Positions 63,369 through 64,000 of a stretch of 64,000 nt of DNA are shown piece by piece. The stretch spans positions 1 through 64,000 of the forward strand of contig CAWFPJ010000015.1 of NCBI GenBank assembly GCA_963817515.1, written 5' to 3'. The notes below the pieces were generated by a model that worked only from the letters and a program-made list of their open reading frames with translations, was not told the origin of the DNA and made no database searches. This DNA comes from DATMNI01 sp963817515 (GTDB taxonomy: Bacteria; Acidobacteriota; Terriglobia; Bryobacterales; Bryobacteraceae). A program made the translations under genes and the position numbers. The number at the start of each line of letters is the position of its first letter. Within the stretch, counting starts at the first letter, position 1.

Positions 63369-64000
63369 ATGCACAAACCTGGCTTCGACCCCGGCTTGAC
63401 CCAACAGTTCAATGCGCCGTTGCGGAGGGTCATCAATAAAGACGGCAGTTTCAACGTCCACCGCCGCGGCACCACGTGGCGCGATTACCATCCCTACCTG
63501 AGCCTGATCAATATCGGTTGGTCCCGTTTTCTGGCGATTGTGTTCCTGGGATACCTGACCGTCAACGCGATCTTCGCCACTGTCTACTACTTGTTGGGCC
63601 CGGGGGAACTGTTGGGTGCGGATGCGCCCACGAACACGGGGCGGTTCCTGAATGATTTTTTCTTCAGCTTCCATACGTTGAGCACGGTCGGGTACGGCAA
63701 TATGTCGCCGAAGGGCATGGCGGCCAATATCGTATCGGCGTTTGAATCGCTGGTAGGGGTTATGGGTTTCGCGGTCGCCACCGGTCTCCTTTTCGGACGG
63801 GTTTCGCGGCCGTCAGCCAGGATCGGCTTTAGCGACAACATGCTGATCAACCCTTACCAGGACGTCACCAGCCTGCAGTTTCGCGTGGTCAATCGCCGCG
63901 CCAACGATGTGATGGAACTGGAAGCGCGGCTTCTTCTAATGACCGTGGAGATGGACGATGGGAAGCCGCTGCGCCAGTACAAACAGTTGAAGCTGGAACG
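63369..64000 (+). CDS. Inward-rectifier K+ channel (KirBac-type), 3' end outside window
   Basis: The first 210 residues are in the window and the frame is still open at its edge. It begins MHKPGFDPGLTQQFNAPLRR. Slide-helix region WRDYHPYLSLINIGWSR; TM1 FLAIVFLGYLTVNAIFATVY; pore and selectivity filter FHTLSTVGYGNMSPKG (TVGYG); TM2 VSAFESLVGVMGFAVATGLL; then the start of the cytoplasmic immunoglobulin-like Kir domain (RIGFSDNMLINPYQDVTSLQ). It is a full bacterial Kir layout up to the cut. Confidence 0.92.
   Translation, partial: MHKPGFDPGLTQQFNAPLRRVINKDGSFNVHRRGTTWRDYHPYLSLINIGWSRFLAIVFLGYLTVNAIFATVYYLLGPGELLGADAPTNTGRFLNDFFFSFHTLSTVGYGNMSPKGMAANIVSAFESLVGVMGFAVATGLLFGRVSRPSARIGFSDNMLINPYQDVTSLQFRVVNRRANDVMELEARLLLMTVEMDDGKPLRQYKQLKLE

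Overview
The window looks like chromosomal DNA of an acidobacterium, most likely of the Solibacter/Bryobacter group (Bryobacterales). This is inferred from gene content, not from a marker gene. The indicators are two large TonB-dependent receptors with an N-terminal carboxypeptidase-like regulatory domain, two acidobacterial-type duplicated permeases (ADOP), a CRTAC1/UnbV protein with a TPR partner, two pairs of PSD1 (DUF1549/DUF1553) and DUF1501 proteins, several cytochrome c/PQQ-dehydrogenase sets, many Tat- or Sec-exported enzymes, and GC-rich DNA with dispersed intergenic hairpin repeats. The only RNA gene I can see is RNase P RNA (rnpB, 59978-60334). I see no tRNA, rRNA, CRISPR array, prophage or intact transposase.

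Layout. 1-7 kb: CPBP protease, DUF2891 protein, an N-terminally truncated PQQ-type propeller, a frameshifted ADOP permease and its ABC ATPase. 7-15 kb: PIG-L deacetylase, TIM-barrel isomerase, 4-alpha-glucanotransferase (malQ), cytochrome P460 (frameshifted), an intact ADOP permease and a Tat-exported amine oxidase. 15-30 kb: two cassettes of di-heme cytochrome c plus PQQ dehydrogenase, separated by YggU, a Wzt-like ATPase, an iron-permease-like protein and a discoidin/glycosidase; then a PSD1-DUF1501 pair and a secreted hypothetical protein. 30-43 kb: two TonB receptors, a secreted VOC protein, two paralogous winged-helix membrane regulators, LamG and creatininase-like proteins, RidA, and a CusR-like regulator. 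43-50 kb: an operon of HupE-like, small secreted, TPR and CRTAC1 proteins, then an NHL propeller. 49-57 kb: a second PSD1-DUF1501 pair, PIG-L, a D-threonine-aldolase-like PLP enzyme and a nucleotide pyrophosphatase/phosphodiesterase. 57-64 kb: an OmpA/Ig-repeat protein, rnpB, a matrixin, a DASS transporter, two small hypothetical genes and the start of a KirBac-type K+ channel.

Functionally the region reads as the cell-envelope and periplasmic economy of an oligotrophic soil heterotroph: import of large molecules, periplasmic oxidation by quinoproteins feeding c-type cytochromes, and exported hydrolases and metal enzymes.

Three things stand out. First, seven genes are split by a single-base frameshift, six of them by one extra base; this points to consensus errors in the assembly or unusual gene decay. 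Second, two paralogous proteins (38194-39429 and 41700-42851) join a cytoplasmic winged-helix domain, one membrane span and an uncharacterised extracytoplasmic domain; they are the best candidate for an undescribed signalling family. Third, at least four families of dispersed intergenic repeats and a perfect 28-bp inverted repeat are present without any encoded transposase.
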